Shown: in pieces, positions 1 through 8,525 of the stretch
How the letters are laid out: each line of letters opens with the position of its first letter
Position numbering within the stretch: position 1 is the stretch's first letter
NCBI RefSeq assembly: GCF_947499845.1
Contig: NZ_CANMPM010000009.1
Location: forward strand, 62,001 to 126,000
Reading direction: 5' to 3'
Source of the DNA: an uncultured Pseudokineococcus sp.
Lineage (GTDB): Bacteria; Actinomycetota; Actinomycetes; Actinomycetales; Quadrisphaeraceae
DNA: 64,000 nucleotides
The notes under the pieces: generated by a model
Seen by the model: only the letters and a program-made list of their open reading frames with translations
Databases searched by the model: none
Told to the model about the DNA's origin: nothing
Translations under genes and position numbers: made by a program

Positions 1-99
1 GGCCCCGGGGTCGAGCTGCTCCCAGACCCGTGCGGGCTCCCACCGCACCAGCACGTTCCCGAGGTCGAAGACCACCGTCGTCGGCGCAGGTGCGGTCAC
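1..99 (-). CDS. HAD-superfamily hydrolase, N-terminal fragment (cut by window edge)
   Basis: Only the first 33 codons lie in the window. Translation from the GTG at 99 gives VVFDLGNVLVRWEP near the N terminus. This is HAD motif I in the DxGN form found in YihX-like phosphatases and related subfamily IA enzymes, with the first Asp as the expected nucleophile. The substrate cannot be told from this fragment. No separated Shine-Dalgarno is obvious, and TAGCCT sits 7 nt before the start, a pattern shared with several other genes here. The downstream neighbour on the same strand lies outside the window. Confidence 0.75.
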   Translation of the reverse strand, partial: MTAPAPTTVVFDLGNVLVRWEPARVWEQLDPGA

Positions 100-106
100 G
101 CTCCCG

Positions 107-112
107 AGGCTA
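107..112 (-). promoter_or_regulatory. -10-like box TAGCCT, 7 nt before HAD start
   Basis: On the minus strand TAGCCT is followed by a 7-nt spacer and the GTG at 99. It matches the actinobacterial -10 pattern TANNNT, and the spacing would place transcription start at or next to the start codon. No convincing -35 box is visible. The leaderless reading is inference, supported by the same layout at other genes in the window. Confidence 0.4.
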
Positions 113-207
113 GGGGCCGTCGCGGCGCGGGCGTGCGCGTCGAGCGGTGCGCCGTGGACGCGGTGCACCGCGACGTCGGCGCACCGCTCGGGCGGGCGAG
201 GGGGGCA

Positions 208-1800
208 CTACCCGAGGCGCACCCCGGCCCCGGGACCCATGGGTGTCCCGGTGACGTAGAAGAGGGTCAGCACGGCCACCCACGCCGGCCAGAAGGCCAG
301 CGTGAAGGGCAGCATCCGCGAGATGACGCTGCCGAGGCCGGCCCCGGGCTCGTAGCGGCGCAGCATCGTCAGCAGCACGACCATGTAGGGGTTGAGCGGG
401 GTGAGGATCTGCGTCGCGGAGTCGCCGACGCGGAAGGCGCCCTGCGTGAAGGCGGGCTCGAAGCCGAGCAGCGCGAAGAGCGGCACGAAGACGGCCGCCA
501 TGAGCGTCCACAAGGACGACCCCGAGATGATGACGAGGTTGAGCAGCGAGGCCAGCAGCACGAAGGCCAGCACGGCCGGGAAGCCGGTGAGGCCGATGGC
601 CTCGAGCCCGGCCGCCCCCTTGACCGCGAGCCAGGTGCTCACGCCCGACCAGGTGAAGAGCGCGACGAAGTTGCCCAGCACGAAGGCCAGCGCGATGAAC
701 GGCGCGAGGTCGCGGACCGCCCCCTGCATGAAGCGGGGGACGTCGGCGCTGCTCGTCAGCGAGCCTGACACCCGCCCGTAGACGAGCCCGGGCACGAGGA
801 AGAGCACGAAGACGATGAAGACGATGCTGTCGAGCAGCGGGGAATCCGGCAGGTAGCCGCCGCCCTCGCCGCGCCACGGCGACCCGGGCAGGAGCACCGC
901 GACGAGCATGACGACGGCCACGAGGACGCCGGCGAGCGCGGCGGCTCCGACGGCCCGTCGCTCGCGGGGCGACACGTCGGCCGTCCCGTCGGCCTCGCCG
1001 CCGCCCGTCCCGCCGTCCTCGGCGGGTGCGGCGTCGTCCTCGTCCACGACCTGCTCGCGCGGCACGCCCGTGCGCTCCAGGCGCGGCTCGAGGACGCGGG
1101 TGATGACGAGCCCGGTGATGACGGTGAGCACGGCCGCGGAGACGAGGTTGAAGAAGTAGTTGGAGACGGGCGTCACGGGCGTGCCCGGGTCGGGGAGCAC
1201 CTGCGCGACGGCGGTCGTGATGCCGGCGAAGAGGGCGTCGAGGCTCGTCACGACGAAGGAGGTCGAGTAGCCCGCGCCGACCGCTGCGAAGCCGCCCAGG
1301 AGGCCGGCGACCGGGTGGCGCCCCGCCGCGCGGAAGACCATGGCGGCCAGCGGGGGCACGACGACGAAGGCCGTGTCGGACATCACCGAGGCCGTCACGC
1401 CGACCACCCCGACGACGTAGGGGAGCGCCCACCGGGGGGCGGAGTGGAAGAGCAGGCGGATGACGGCGGAGAGCAGGCCGGAGCGCTCGGCGACCCCGAT
1501 CGCCAGCAGGATGGTGAGGACGGTGAGCAGCGGCGGGAAGCCGATGAAGTTGGCGCCCAGGTTCGTCGTCAGCCACGTCAGCCCCTCGGCCGTGAAGAGC
1601 CCGCGGACGGGCACGGCGTCGTCCGAGCCCGGGACGGTGACGCTGACGCCGAGGACGGCGCCGAGGGTCGAGACCAGCGCGACGAGGACGAAGAGCCCCA
1701 GGAAGAGGACGAAGGGCTCGGGCAGCCGGTTGCCGGTGCGCTCGACCCACCCGAGGACCCGGTCGGCGCGCGTCGCCGAGGCCGCGCCCGCGGCGCTCAC
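208..1800 (-). CDS. abgT: AbgT-family p-aminobenzoyl-glutamate/antimetabolite transporter
   Basis: This 530-aa, highly hydrophobic protein has about a dozen membrane segments and resembles the AbgT family (E. coli AbgT and MtrF-like proteins, about 510 aa). Family-typical stretches include TERSG-like VAERSGLLSAVIRLL, SDTAFVVVPPLAAMVF, SGSSLWTLMAAVFVPLF and DSATQILTPLNPYMVV. Known members take up p-aminobenzoyl-glutamate or export sulfonamides using an ion gradient. A charged cytoplasmic loop lies near residues 260-290. The GTG start overlaps the stop of the upstream M20 amidohydrolase by 4 bp (GTGA), so the two are probably translated together. That pairing supports import followed by hydrolysis of p-aminobenzoyl-glutamate or another N-acyl amino acid; the true substrate is not proven. 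Confidence 0.88.
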   Translation of the reverse strand: MSAAGAASATRADRVLGWVERTGNRLPEPFVLFLGLFVLVALVSTLGAVLGVSVTVPGSDDAVPVRGLFTAEGLTWLTTNLGANFIGFPPLLTVLTILLAIGVAERSGLLSAVIRLLFHSAPRWALPYVVGVVGVTASVMSDTAFVVVPPLAAMVFRAAGRHPVAGLLGGFAAVGAGYSTSFVVTSLDALFAGITTAVAQVLPDPGTPVTPVSNYFFNLVSAAVLTVITGLVITRVLEPRLERTGVPREQVVDEDDAAPAEDGGTGGGEADGTADVSPRERRAVGAAALAGVLVAVVMLVAVLLPGSPWRGEGGGYLPDSPLLDSIVFIVFVLFLVPGLVYGRVSGSLTSSADVPRFMQGAVRDLAPFIALAFVLGNFVALFTWSGVSTWLAVKGAAGLEAIGLTGFPAVLAFVLLASLLNLVIISGSSLWTLMAAVFVPLFALLGFEPAFTQGAFRVGDSATQILTPLNPYMVVLLTMLRRYEPGAGLGSVISRMLPFTLAFWPAWVAVLTLFYVTGTPMGPGAGVRLG

Positions 1801-3209
1801 GCGGCGCCCCCCGGCGCCGGCGCCGGCGTCGGGGCGTCGAAGTAGCGGGCGACGTCGACGGCTCCGCCGGCGGCCGCGAAGTCGGCGTGGACGGCGGCCC
1901 GCAGGTCGGGGTCCGCGAGGTGGTCGAGGACGACGAGGGCGAGGCCGACGGCGCCGTCGACCACGGCGCGGTCGCCGTCGGGCCCGGCCGCGGCGGCGGC
2001 GAACTCCCGGGTGTGCAGGGACGTGCCCGGGTCGGAGACGGCGATCATCGGGTGGAGCGACGGCACGCGGTAGCTGACGTTGCCGAAGTCCGTCGACGCC
2101 GCGAGCAGCGCCGGGACGACGCCGGACGGCAGGACGGGACGCCCCCGCTCGGCCATGCGGGCGCCCCAGCGGCCGGCCAGCGCGGCGTTGGCCCGGACGG
2201 GCAGGGTGGCGGGGTTCTCGTCCCAGGCGAGGTCGACGCCGCAGCCGGTCATGAGCGCGGCTCCGCGGCAGATCGCGTCGAGCCGCTCGGAGAGGACCCG
2301 GAGGGTCTCCGGGCGCTCGGAGCGCAGGTAGAAGAGCACCTGCGCCCGTCCCGGGACGACGTTGGGGCGGTCCCCGCCCTCGGTGACGACGCAGTGCAGC
2401 CGGTCCGACGGCGGCATCTGCTGCCGGTGGAGCCCGACGCCCTGGTAGGCGAGCGCGACGGCGTCGAGGGCGTTGCGGCCCATGAACGGCTGGGCGGACG
2501 CGTGGGCGGTGACGCCCGTGAAGGTGGCCCGCAGCTGGCGGCGTCCGAGGAAGAGGTGGTCGGCGACGTCGTAGCCGAAGGGGTGGACCATGACGGCCGC
2601 CTCGACGCCGTCGAGGGCGCCGTGCTGGGCCATCGTCTCCTTGCCGCCGCCGCCCTCCTCGGCGGGCGTGCCGAGCCACCGGACGCCGCCCGGCAGCCGG
2701 TCGCCGAGCGCCGCGAGGCCGAGGACGGCGCCGAGGCCCGCGGCGGCGATGACGTTGTGCCCGCAGGCGTGGCCGATGCCGGGCAGGGCGTCGTACTCGC
2801 TCATGACGGCGACGACGGGCGCCCCACCCCGGCCCGTGCCGGTGCCACCGCCGCCCGCGACGTCCGCCCGCAGCGCCGTCGGCAGGCCGTGGGCGCCCCG
2901 CTCGACGTCGAGGCCGTGCTCGGCGGCCAGGTCGGCCAGCACGCCCGCGCTCCGGTGCTCCTCGAAGGCCGTCTCGGGGTGCTCCGCGAGGTCGTGGCTC
3001 AGCGCCACGAGCCGTGGGCCGAGCGCCTCGACGGCGTCGACGACGGCGCGGACGAGGTCCTCCGGCGCGCCCTGCGCCGACGAGGAGAGCGGCTCCGCGG
3101 CGCGCGCGGCTGCGTCCACCTGCGCCTGCACGGCCGCGAGGTAGGAGGGGTCCGGGGGCAGGGGGGCGGAGGGGGGCCCGTCGGGCGCAGGAGTCGGCAC
3201 GGAGGCCAC
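1797..3209 (-). CDS. M20-family amidohydrolase, AbgB-like
   Basis: The 470-aa product belongs to the M20D/ACY1L2-like amidohydrolases that include AbgB. Visible metal-site motifs are GHACGHN (around residue 190), PAEEGGGGK and the HPFG/HASAQPF dimerisation region. Predicted role: cytoplasmic hydrolysis of an N-acyl amino acid such as p-aminobenzoyl-glutamate. The GTG at 3209 was chosen because a strong GGGAGGGAGG ribosome site precedes it; longer frames run antisense through coaD. In E. coli AbgA and AbgB form a heterodimer, but only one subunit gene is present here. It overlaps abgT by 4 bp and is divergent from coaD across an 85-bp gap. Confidence 0.87.
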   Translation of the reverse strand: MASVPTPAPDGPPSAPLPPDPSYLAAVQAQVDAAARAAEPLSSSAQGAPEDLVRAVVDAVEALGPRLVALSHDLAEHPETAFEEHRSAGVLADLAAEHGLDVERGAHGLPTALRADVAGGGGTGTGRGGAPVVAVMSEYDALPGIGHACGHNVIAAAGLGAVLGLAALGDRLPGGVRWLGTPAEEGGGGKETMAQHGALDGVEAAVMVHPFGYDVADHLFLGRRQLRATFTGVTAHASAQPFMGRNALDAVALAYQGVGLHRQQMPPSDRLHCVVTEGGDRPNVVPGRAQVLFYLRSERPETLRVLSERLDAICRGAALMTGCGVDLAWDENPATLPVRANAALAGRWGARMAERGRPVLPSGVVPALLAASTDFGNVSYRVPSLHPMIAVSDPGTSLHTREFAAAAAGPDGDRAVVDGAVGLALVVLDHLADPDLRAAVHADFAAAGGAVDVARYFDAPTPAPAPGGAA

Positions 3210-3281
3210 CGTCCTCCCTCCCCGTGGGCCGGGCAACGCCCCCGGACGACCGGGCGCACCGTGCCGGGCGTCCCCGACGGG

Positions 3282-3287
3282 CAGACT
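3282..3287 (+). promoter_or_regulatory. -10-like box CAGACT, 7 nt before coaD start
   Basis: CAGACT is followed by 7 nt and then the coaD GTG at 3295, with no purine-rich ribosome site between. The layout suits a leaderless transcript. This is a pattern match, not proof of a promoter. Confidence 0.4.
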
Positions 3288-3294
3288 CGCGCCC

Positions 3295-3792
3295 GTGACC
3301 ACCGCGGCCTGCCCCGGCTCCTTCGACCCCGTGACGCACGGGCACCTCGACGTCGTCGCCCGGGCCGCGGCCCTCTTCGACGAGGTGGTCGTGCTCGTCG
3401 TCCCCAACCCGTCCAAGCGCGGGCTGCTGGCGCCCGAGCGGCGGGCCGCCCTGCTCGAGGAGGTGCTGCCGGGGGCGCTGGGCGCGGCCGCGGAGCGGGT
3501 GCGGGTCGAGCTCGTGCCGGGAGGGCTGCTCGTCGACGCCTGCCGCCGGGCGGGAGCGGCGTGCGTCGTCAAGGGCGTGCGCGGCGGCGCCGACGTCGAC
3601 GCCGAGGTGCCGCAGGCGCTGATGAACCGCCACCTCTCCGGCCTCGAGACGCTGCTCCTGCCGGGCGACCCCCGCTGGCAGCACGTGGCGTCCTCGCTCG
3701 TCCGGGAGATCGCCCGCCTGGGCGGCGACGTCGACGACCTCGTGCCGCCCGCCGTCGCCGCGGCGGTGCACGAGGCGCTGGCGGGGACGTGA
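3295..3792 (+). CDS. coaD: Pantetheine-phosphate adenylyltransferase
   Basis: The 165-aa protein matches CoaD in length and motifs. CPGSFDPVTHGHLDVV near the N terminus carries the T/HxGH nucleotide-binding signature of the nucleotidyltransferase fold, VVKGVRGGADVDAE the central RGxR-type motif, ALMNRHL follows it, and VASSLVREIA corresponds to the usual SSSxVRE stretch. It adenylylates 4-phosphopantetheine to dephospho-CoA, the fourth step of CoA synthesis. The first residues are slightly short compared with many homologues, but no better in-frame start exists upstream. Its stop overlaps the next GTG by 4 bp. Confidence 0.95.
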   Translation: MTTAACPGSFDPVTHGHLDVVARAAALFDEVVVLVVPNPSKRGLLAPERRAALLEEVLPGALGAAAERVRVELVPGGLLVDACRRAGAACVVKGVRGGADVDAEVPQALMNRHLSGLETLLLPGDPRWQHVASSLVREIARLGGDVDDLVPPAVAAAVHEALAGT

Positions 3793-4409
3793 CGTCGGCC
3801 GGCGCCCGCACGGCCGCGGTGTCCGTCGCCCTGGCGGCTCCGCTGCTGCTCCCCGGCCCCGCGGCCGCCTCGTGCGCCGGGCCGGCGACGCCCTCCTCGC
3901 TGCTCGCGCAGGACGGCGGTGTCGTCCTGGCGCGCGCCGCGGACGTCGACGGCCACCGCGTGGTCCTCGCCGTCGAGGAGGTCTGGTCGGGCGAGGACCG
4001 GGCACCGCGGGTGCGCATCACGACGGGCGAGACGCGGCGCGGTGCCGAGGGGTCCGGCGACGTCGAGCTGGTGGAGGGCGACACCTACCTCCTGGCGCTG
4101 CGGGGCGACCACGCGTCCGTGTGCTCGGTCCTCGTCGTCGGGGAGGGGCGTCCGGTCGCGGCCGTGGCGACCACGGCGCAGGTCGCCGCGGCCCGCCCCG
4201 AGGGCGCCCGCCCGCCCGTCGAGGGTGCCGACGCCGGTGACGCGCCCGGCCCGCCGCTCGCCGCGCTCGCGGCGGGGCTCGTCGGCTGGGTCGCGCTGAC
4301 CGCGGTGGTGCTCCTCGCGGGGCGGTCCGTGCGCCGCCGCCAGCAGCGCCGGTCCCGCCGTGGCCGCGGCGGACCGAGCGCGGACGGGGCGGGTCGGCCC
4401 CTGCGGTAG
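3789..4409 (+). CDS. Hypothetical secreted/membrane-anchored protein
   Basis: This is a 206-aa protein of unrecognised family. Residues about 8-27 (AAVSVALAAPLLLPGPAAAS) look like a signal peptide ending at Ala-Ala-Ser-Cys. A small extracytoplasmic domain follows (about 30-150) with two further cysteines at most. Near residue 160 there is a hydrophobic segment (LAALAAGLVGWVALTAVVLL), then an Arg-rich tail (RRRQQRRSRRGRG). The layout is that of an exported domain held by a C-terminal membrane anchor, with positive residues facing the cytoplasm. Its GTG overlaps the coaD stop by GTGA. The Cys after the signal could alternatively be a lipobox, but the -3 to -1 residues fit poorly. Confidence 0.7.
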   Translation: MTSAGARTAAVSVALAAPLLLPGPAAASCAGPATPSSLLAQDGGVVLARAADVDGHRVVLAVEEVWSGEDRAPRVRITTGETRRGAEGSGDVELVEGDTYLLALRGDHASVCSVLVVGEGRPVAAVATTAQVAAARPEGARPPVEGADAGDAPGPPLAALAAGLVGWVALTAVVLLAGRSVRRRQQRRSRRGRGGPSADGAGRPLR

Positions 4410-4564
4410 CCTTGCCGGTCGGTCCGCCGCCCACCGCGGCAGGCCGAGGACGACCAGGGCCCCTCACGCCCGACCGCACCGCCGTCGCACCGGTCCGCCG
4501 GGGCGGGGGCACCCCGCACCACCACCCGGCGCCGCCCAGCGCGCGCCGGTGGAGGAGGAACGCC

Positions 4565-5137
4565 GTGACCACGCTGGACCACCGCTCGCCGCTCGTGCTC
4601 GACACGCGGGAGCTCGGTCGTCGTCCCGGCTCCCTGCGGACGGTGCGCCGGACCGTGGAGGCACCGGCCGACCTCGGCACCGCGGTGGTGGGCGTGGCCG
4701 AGGGCAGCCCCGTCGAGCTCGACCTGCGGCTCGAGGCGGTGATGGAGGGCGTGCTCGTGTCGGGGACGGCGCGGGCGACCTCCACCGGAGAGTGCGTGCG
4801 GTGCCTGGACCCGGTCGAGCGCGAGCTCGTCGTGGACCTCCAGGAGCTGTACACCTACCCGGGCCGGGCGCCGGAGGACGACCCCGACGGCACCCAGGAC
4901 GACCTGCACGAGCTGGACGGCGACCTCGTCGACGTCGAGCCCGTGCTCCGGGACGCGGTGGTGCTCGCGCTGCCGTTCCAGCCGGTGTGCTCGCCGGACT
5001 GCCCGGGCCTGTGCGCCGACTGCGGGGTCCGCCTCGCGGACGCGGAGCCGGGCCACCAGCACGACAGCGTCGACCCGCGGTGGGCGGCGCTCCAGAGCAT
5101 GGCCTCCGACCGGGGCCAGCGCACCGAGGAGGACTGA
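4565..5137 (+). CDS. yceD: YceD/DUF177-family protein, 23S rRNA accumulation factor
   Basis: The 190-aa product has the two cysteine clusters of DUF177: [13 protein letters not shown] near residue 78, and [13 protein letters not shown] near residue 145, likely a zinc site. YceD-family proteins sit next to rpmF across bacteria and plants and affect 23S rRNA and 50S maturation. The GTG start follows a strong GGAGGAGG. A charged acidic stretch ([12 protein letters not shown]) separates the halves. It lies 2 bp before rpmF and begins the yceD-rpmF-rnc-mutM-acyP operon. Confidence 0.88.
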   Translation: MTTLDHRSPLVLDTRELGRRPGSLRTVRRTVEAPADLGTAVVGVAEGSPVELDLRLEAVMEGVLVSGTARATSTGECVRCLDPVERELVVDLQELYTYPGRAPEDDPDGTQDDLHELDGDLVDVEPVLRDAVVLALPFQPVCSPDCPGLCADCGVRLADAEPGHQHDSVDPRWAALQSMASDRGQRTEED

Positions 5138-5139
5138 CC

Positions 5140-5343
5140 ATGGCCGTCCCGAAGCGGAAGATGTCCCGCAGCAACACCCGCCACCGCCGTTCGCAGTGGA
5201 AGGCCGAGGCCACGCCGCTCGTCGCGACCGTCGAGAACGGGCGCACGACGTACGCGCGCAGCCACCACGCGCGCGTCGTCACCGACTCCCAGGGCACGCC
5301 CCTGTACCTCGAGTACAAGGGCCGCAAGGTCAAGGACCTCTGA
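5140..5343 (+). CDS. rpmF: 50S ribosomal protein L32, cysteine-free form
   Basis: The 67-aa product starts [20 protein letters not shown], the hallmark of bL32. The C-terminal half has no cysteine, so the four-Cys zinc ribbon of C+ L32 is absent; instead it ends with an [13 protein letters not shown] tail. Cys-free L32 forms occur in Micrococcales and relatives. It follows yceD by 2 bp with a GAGGA ribosome site inside the yceD end, and is followed by rnc in a 4-bp overlap. Confidence 0.95.
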   Translation: MAVPKRKMSRSNTRHRRSQWKAEATPLVATVENGRTTYARSHHARVVTDSQGTPLYLEYKGRKVKDL

Positions 5344-6158
5344 GCACCACCGCCGCCGGGCAGGGCGGCGCCCCCGCCGGGGCGCGCCTGCTCGAGCTGG
5401 TCCCGCGCGCCGCGGAGCTCCAGGCCCGGCTCGGCCTCGAGGTCGAGCCGGGCCTGCTGCTGCGCGCCCTCGTGCACCGGTCGTGGTCCTACGAGCACGA
5501 CGCGGAGCCCACGAACGAGCGCCTGGAGTTCCTCGGCGACGCCGTGCTGGGGCTCGTCGTCACCGACGCCCTCTACCGGCGCCACCCCGACCTGCCCGAG
5601 GGGCAGCTCGCGAAGCTGCGCGCCTCGGTCGTCAGCTCGCGCGCCCTCGCGGGCGTGGGCCGCGGCCTCGACCTCGGGGGGCACGTCCTCCTCGGGCGCG
5701 GGGAGCGCTCGACGGGCGGGCGCGACAAGACGTCGATCCTCGCCGACACCGTCGAGGCGGTCATCGGTGCGGCCTACCTGTCCGCCGGGCTCGACGAGGC
5801 CCGCGCCCTGGTGCACCGCCTCGTCGACCCGCTGCTGGCGTCCTCGGCCGCCCTCGGCGCCGGCCTCGACTGGAAGACGAGCCTGCAGGAGCTGGCGGCG
5901 GCGCGCGAGGACGGCCCGCCTGTCTACGAGGTCACCGGCGAGGGCCCGGACCACGCCCGCACCTTCACCGCCCTCGTCCTCGTGGGCGGGGTGCCGCAGG
6001 GCCAGGGCGAGGGCCGCAGCAAGAAGGAGGCGGAGCAGCGGGCCGCCGAGGCCGCGTGGCGGGCCCTGGGCGGCACCGGCGAGGACGAGCTCGCCCGCGC
6101 CGCCGGCGTCCTGACCGACGGCGCCCCCGCCGAGGGCGCCCCCTCCCGCGGCGCCTGA
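5340..6158 (+). CDS. rnc: Ribonuclease III
   Basis: The RNase III signature [15 protein letters not shown] lies at about residues 60-75, and the second catalytic acid region is [14 protein letters not shown]-terminal double-strand RNA-binding domain spans roughly residues 175-245 ([14 protein letters not shown] to [13 protein letters not shown]). It cleaves rRNA precursors and other structured RNAs. In this frame no ATG, GTG or TTG lies between the rpmF end and the conserved HRSW motif. The only plausible initiator is CTG at 5340, in a CTGA overlap with the rpmF stop, like the GTGA overlaps elsewhere in the window. The coding identity is firm; the CTG start is inference. Confidence 0.9.
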   Translation: MSTTAAGQGGAPAGARLLELVPRAAELQARLGLEVEPGLLLRALVHRSWSYEHDAEPTNERLEFLGDAVLGLVVTDALYRRHPDLPEGQLAKLRASVVSSRALAGVGRGLDLGGHVLLGRGERSTGGRDKTSILADTVEAVIGAAYLSAGLDEARALVHRLVDPLLASSAALGAGLDWKTSLQELAAAREDGPPVYEVTGEGPDHARTFTALVLVGGVPQGQGEGRSKKEAEQRAAEAAWRALGGTGEDELARAAGVLTDGAPAEGAPSRGA

Positions 6159-6161
6159 CGC

Positions 6162-7064
6162 GTGCCCGAGCTGCCCGAGGTCGAGGTGGTCCGGCGCGGC
6201 CTCGACGCGCACGTCGTCGGCCGCACGGTCACCGACGTGGCGGTGCTGCACCCCCGGCCCGTGCGGCGCCACCTCGCCGGCCCGCTCGACTTCGCCGGCC
6301 GCCTGGCGGGGGCCCGTGTGGACGCCGCCGTCCGCCGCGGCAAGTACCTCTGGCTGCAGCTCGACACCGGCGACGCGCTGTCGGCCCACCTCGGCATGAG
6401 CGGGCAGATGCTCGTGCAGCGGCCCGAGGCCCCGGATGAGCGGCACCTGCGCGTGCGGCTCGACCTCGACGACGGCGCGCAGCTGCGCTTCGTCGACCAG
6501 CGCATGTTCGGAGGGCTGCTCGTCGCCCCGCTCGTGCCGACGCCCGACGGGCTGCCGGCCGGGGCCGCGGCCGGCGGTCCCTCGGCCCCGCTGCTGCCGC
6601 CCGAGGTCGCCCACGTGGCGCGCGACCCCCTCGACCCGCACCTGGACCTCGAGCGGCTCGTCGAGCGGGTCCGCGCCCGCCGCACCGGCGTCAAGCGGGC
6701 CCTGCTCGACCAGACCCTCGTCTCGGGCGTGGGCAACATCTACGCCGACGAGGCGCTGTGGCGCTCGCGCCTGCACTTCGCCCGCCCCACGGACGGCCTG
6801 ACCCGCCCCGTGGTGCGCCGCCTCGTCGCCGACGTGGCCGCCGTCATGGAGGAGGCGCTCGCCCAGGGCGGCACGAGCTTCGACCGGCTGTACGTCAACG
6901 TCAACGGCGCCAGCGGCTACTTCGACCGCTCGCTGGCGGCCTACGGCCAGGAGGGCGAGCCGTGCCCGCGGTGCGGCGCGCCCGTCACGAGGGAGGCCTT
7001 CATGAACCGCAGCTCCTACCGCTGCCCGCGCTGCCAGCCGGTGCCCCGGCGGGCCCGGTGGTGA
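6162..7064 (+). CDS. mutM: Formamidopyrimidine-DNA glycosylase (Fpg/MutM)
   Basis: The 300-aa product starts [14 protein letters not shown], placing the catalytic N-terminal proline and Glu in position. A conserved central [12 protein letters not shown] and the [13 protein letters not shown] helix-two-turn-helix follow. The C-terminal zinc finger is CPRCGAPV and CPRCQ (C-x2-C-x16-C-x2-C). It excises 8-oxoguanine and formamidopyrimidines and nicks the strand. It starts with GTG 3 bp after rnc. A proline/glycine-rich insert ([17 protein letters not shown], around residue 127) makes it somewhat longer than E. coli MutM (269 aa). Confidence 0.96.
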   Translation: MPELPEVEVVRRGLDAHVVGRTVTDVAVLHPRPVRRHLAGPLDFAGRLAGARVDAAVRRGKYLWLQLDTGDALSAHLGMSGQMLVQRPEAPDERHLRVRLDLDDGAQLRFVDQRMFGGLLVAPLVPTPDGLPAGAAAGGPSAPLLPPEVAHVARDPLDPHLDLERLVERVRARRTGVKRALLDQTLVSGVGNIYADEALWRSRLHFARPTDGLTRPVVRRLVADVAAVMEEALAQGGTSFDRLYVNVNGASGYFDRSLAAYGQEGEPCPRCGAPVTREAFMNRSSYRCPRCQPVPRRARW

Positions 7065-7399
7065 GCCCGGGGTCGTCGGAGCCCGGGCGGGCGGGGTCGG
7101 GCGCCGACCCGGCGCGGCTCCTCGCCCACGTGCGCGGCGACGTCCAGGGCGTCGGCTTCCGCTGGTGGACCCGCGCCCGGGCGCTCGAGCTCGGCCTGGA
7201 CGGCGCCGCCCGCAACCTCCCCGACGGGCGCGTCGAGGTGACGGCGCAGGGCCCCCGCGCGGCGTGCGCGGAGCTGCTGGGGCTCCTGCAGGCCCCCGAC
7301 GGCGCGGAGGCCGCGCGCCGGCGGCCCGGCGCGGTGCGGGGCGTGGCCGCGCAGTGGTTGGCCCCGCGCGAGCTGCCGGGCGGCTTCGTCGAGCTCTGA
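7061..7399 (+). CDS. acyP: Acylphosphatase
   Basis: The 112-aa product contains the acylphosphatase core [18 protein letters not shown] with the phosphate-binding Arg, and [13 protein letters not shown] with the catalytic Asn. It hydrolyses carboxyl-phosphate bonds such as acetyl phosphate. The GTG at 7061 overlaps the mutM stop by 4 bp; a second GTG sits one codon earlier at 7058. About 20 extra residues precede the domain. It ends the yceD-to-acyP operon and is followed by a minus-strand gene. Confidence 0.9.
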   Translation: MSPGSSEPGRAGSGADPARLLAHVRGDVQGVGFRWWTRARALELGLDGAARNLPDGRVEVTAQGPRAACAELLGLLQAPDGAEAARRRPGAVRGVAAQWLAPRELPGGFVEL

Positions 7400-7462
7400 G
7401 GCGCCGTCGACGCCTCGCCGTCGCCCCCGGGCCGTCAGCCCCGCCCCGTCTGCCCCGCACCC

Positions 7463-8302
7463 TCAGCCTCGGGGGCGGGGCCCGGCGAGCGGGACGGCGA
7501 GGAGCTGCTGGACGACCGTGCCCCGGACGACGGCGAGGTGCACGCGCGGGGTGGTCGCGACGGTGAGGTCGTAGCCCTCGTAGCCCTCGTCGACGAGCTC
7601 GACGGCGACCGTGCCGCTGCTGCGGCTCACGTGGACGACCGGGGAGCCCGTGGTGGTGCGCTCGCCGGCGGCCTCGAGGACGTGGCGGGCCAGGTCCCCG
7701 CGGTCCAGGCCCACGCCCGCGCTGCCGGGCGCGTCGTCGCCGAGGCGCGCCCCGACGACGCGGGTGCGCTCGTCGACGACCACGGCGACGGCCACCCGCT
7801 CGTCCTGGCGCAGCGCGGGCACGCCGGCCCAGCTGACGACGACCGTCGACGAGCGGCGGTCGCCGGCGTCGGGGAAGAGCTCGGCGTAGGCGGCGGGCGT
7901 CCCGGCGTCCTCGCCGGCCGGTCGGGCGCCGGCGACCAGCGCGTCCTCCCCGGTCGGGGGCGGCACCGTCGCCAGGGACGCCGTCGCCGCGCCGGGCCCC
8001 GCAACAGGAGCGGGGGCGGTGACCCGCCCGAGGGCGAAGCCGCCCGCCACCAGCGCCACGACGACCGCCGCGGCGCCGGCCCTGCGCCGTCGCACCCCGC
8101 TCGTGCGCCCGTCGGCTCCGCCCGTCCCGGCGCCGCCGGCCGCGGCGGGCGCGTCGAGGTCCTCGGGCGCCCCGGGACCCTGCGGCCGCTGCCCGGCGTC
8201 TCCGCCGACGCCGGGACCGGCGCCGCCGCTCGGGCCGCCGCCGCCTGCACCGGCCCAGGGGTGGGGGCCGGCGCCCGGCCCGCCCAGCGCGTCGCGGCTC
8301 AC
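7463..8302 (-). CDS. Hypothetical single-pass membrane protein
   Basis: I do not recognise the family. The 279-aa protein has a disordered Gly/Pro-rich N-terminal third, a short basic patch (GVRRRRAG, about residue 70), and one membrane segment (AAAVVVALVAGGFALG). About 180 outward-facing residues follow, rich in valine and beta-like. This topology places the last 180 residues outside the membrane. The GTG start is preceded by GGAGGA and by CACGAT on the minus strand as a possible -10 box. It lies divergent from smc across 223 bp; the mutM-acyP-smc neighbourhood is common in actinobacteria, but this protein seems less conserved. Confidence 0.7.
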   Translation of the reverse strand: MSRDALGGPGAGPHPWAGAGGGGPSGGAGPGVGGDAGQRPQGPGAPEDLDAPAAAGGAGTGGADGRTSGVRRRRAGAAAVVVALVAGGFALGRVTAPAPVAGPGAATASLATVPPPTGEDALVAGARPAGEDAGTPAAYAELFPDAGDRRSSTVVVSWAGVPALRQDERVAVAVVVDERTRVVGARLGDDAPGSAGVGLDRGDLARHVLEAAGERTTTGSPVVHVSRSSGTVAVELVDEGYEGYDLTVATTPRVHLAVVRGTVVQQLLAVPLAGPRPRG

Positions 8303-8460
8303 CCGTCCTCCTGCACGGGCCCATCGTGCGCGCTCCGGCGCCGCACGACCCTCCGCAGGTCACCCGTCCGCCGGTCGCCCTCCTCCCGTCGCCCGCGGCG
8401 CCCCGCCCCGCGTCGCGTCTCCTGCGCCCGTCACCCGCCGGATCGGCCGCCCACCACGGC

Positions 8461-8466
8461 TACAGT
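8461..8466 (+). promoter_or_regulatory. Candidate -10 box TACAGT for smc
   Basis: TACAGT fits TANNNT and lies 59 bp before the smc start, in the 223-bp gap between divergent genes. It would give an untranslated leader of about 50 nt that includes the GGGGAGGGG ribosome site. No good -35 box is visible. Confidence 0.35.
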
Positions 8467-8525
8467 CCTGCGCGGCCCGCCAGGGCGGCCGCAGCAGCGC
8501 GACGGATCACCGGGGAGGGGCGCCC

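Noticed and set aside
208-4005. A 1265-codon open frame on the minus strand
   Set aside because: Only 208-1800 resembles a real protein (AbgT); the rest is out of frame with the M20 gene and antisense to coaD, and reads as Arg/Pro-rich low complexity.
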